A program made the position numbers and the translations under genes. Under the pieces are notes generated by a model that was not told the origin of the DNA, made no database searches, and worked only from the letters and a program-made list of their open reading frames with translations. Below, piece after piece: positions 4,315 to 5,214 of a stretch of 5,214 nt of DNA. Origin of the DNA: Bacteroidales bacterium (GTDB lineage: Bacteria > Bacteroidota > Bacteroidia > Bacteroidales > PUMT01); assembly GCA_007119075.1 (NCBI GenBank), contig SKQJ01000271.1, positions 1 to 5,214 on the forward strand, in the 5' to 3' direction. Each line of letters starts with the position of its first letter. Position 1 is the first letter of the stretch.

Positions 4315-5214
4315 AAGAATAGAACATATACCTTTTGAACGGATAGATAAAGACCTTTGGGATCAATGGATCGATGCCTCGGTAAACAGGAGGGTCTGTG
4401 CCACATCAAGGTTCCTCGACCGTTTCAGTCCGCGCTGGGAAGCCCTTGTAATGGACCAGGGCCGGGCGGTAATGCCCGTTACACGGGGCATGAAGTATGG
4501 AATAAGCTACGTTTTTCAGCCATTGTTCGTACAGCAGCTGGGCTTGTTTTATCCGGATGACTCCTATGCAGGGCATCTTCCCTTTTTTATTGAAAAACTG
4601 TCTTCTTTATACAGTTTTATAGACATCTCCCTTAATGAGATGAATGGTTACGAAAATCCGCGATTCCAGGTCGCCGGCATGAATAATTACCTGCTCCGCC
4701 TGGACAGGCCCTGGAATACAATTGCCGCCGGTTTCAGCACCAATACCCGAAGGAACATAATCAAGGCGGAGAGACTGGGCATCACTCTGCAACGTGGATA
4801 CCCGCCCCAGGAAGTCATCAGGATGTTCATGATGAATAATGCAAAAAAATATGGCAGCATCAAAAAGCTTAATTATGCCAGGCTTCAATCCGCCCTTGAG
4901 GATGGGCAGGATGACGGGACCGTATCGGTGACTGCAGCCCGGGCCCATACCGGGGAGATAATAGCTGCCTCCTGTTTCCTGAAGGATTTTGACCGTTATG
5001 TTTATTTTTTTTCAGCAAACACAGACGAAGGCAGAAAGCAGGGTGCCATGTTCATGCTGATAAGCAGTTTTCTGGAAGAGCATTCGGAATCAGATATGCT
5101 TTTCGATTTCAATGGGTCAATGGATCCCGGACTGGCTCGGTTCTACAAGGGTTTCGGTGCTGCCCGGGCCACCTACCGGAGACTGAAGATCAATAAGCTG
5201 ATGTTCCCGGCAAA
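4307..5214 (+). CDS. FemAB/GNAT-like acyltransferase, cut by the right edge
   Basis: An open frame starts at ATG 4307, inside the end of the deacetylase gene (the shared bases ATGATTGA contain its stop), and runs through 302 codons to the edge without a stop. The first half (residues 1-130) is divergent. The second half carries the recognisable acyltransferase features: NTRRNIIKAERLG (146-158), GEIIAASCFL (216-225), YVYFFSANTDEGRKQGAMFMLI (231-252) and the family hallmark FDFNGSMDPGLARFYKGFGA (266-285), followed by YRRLKINKL. Relatives are about 310-330 residues long, so only a short tail is missing. FemAB-type proteins add aminoacyl groups to peptidoglycan; GNAT-6 relatives acylate sugars or lipids. 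Which applies here is unknown. There is no Shine-Dalgarno, so translation likely depends on coupling to the deacetylase. Confidence 0.85.
   Translation, partial: MIERIEHIPFERIDKDLWDQWIDASVNRRVCATSRFLDRFSPRWEALVMDQGRAVMPVTRGMKYGISYVFQPLFVQQLGLFYPDDSYAGHLPFFIEKLSSLYSFIDISLNEMNGYENPRFQVAGMNNYLLRLDRPWNTIAAGFSTNTRRNIIKAERLGITLQRGYPPQEVIRMFMMNNAKKYGSIKKLNYARLQSALEDGQDDGTVSVTAARAHTGEIIAASCFLKDFDRYVYFFSANTDEGRKQGAMFMLISSFLEEHSESDMLFDFNGSMDPGLARFYKGFGAARATYRRLKINKLMFPA

Noticed and set aside
4607..4948. Minus-strand open frame of 113 codons in the right end
   Set aside because: It is antisense to the FemAB-like gene, which has clear family motifs and continuous coding through the same stretch.

Overview
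The window reads as chromosomal core and envelope DNA from a member of the Bacteroidota, probably a Bacteroidales/Marinilabiliales-type lineage. None of the five genes has a convincing Shine-Dalgarno sequence, apart from a weak purine run inside the HAD gene. Start codons sit behind AT-rich leaders, and three intergenic sites resemble the Bacteroidota -7 element TAnnTTTG. The polysaccharide deacetylase and the FemAB-like protein also have the sequence style of Bacteroidota families. The taxonomic call is inference from style and remembered families, not from a search.

Left part, minus strand (about 2820 down to 89): three genes read leftward. They are metX (homoserine O-acetyltransferase, first committed step from homoserine to methionine), a Cof-type HAD-IIB phosphatase, and plsY (acyl-phosphate:glycerol-3-phosphate acyltransferase, first step of phospholipid synthesis). 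Gaps of 79 and 160 bases separate them, each with a hairpin. The plsY gap also carries its own plausible promoter. They therefore look like neighbours rather than one tight operon, and no shared pathway is evident. Bases 1-88 hold no gene I can support.

Middle (2821-2994): a divergent control region between metX and the rightward genes. It holds two near-identical tandem units (period 65 bases, 35 bases identical) separated by a strong hairpin, with a TAnnTTTG motif on each outer flank. This is the least ordinary stretch of the window.

Right part, plus strand (2995 to the edge): a two-gene unit. A polysaccharide deacetylase-fold protein with an uncharacterised N-terminal region overlaps by 8 bases a FemAB/GNAT-like acyl- or aminoacyltransferase, which runs off the right edge only a short way before its expected end. 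The overlap implies translational coupling and a joint envelope or surface-glycan role. The substrate cannot be read from the sequence.

I see no rRNA, tRNA, CRISPR array, transposase, phage gene or integration site, and no broken genes.
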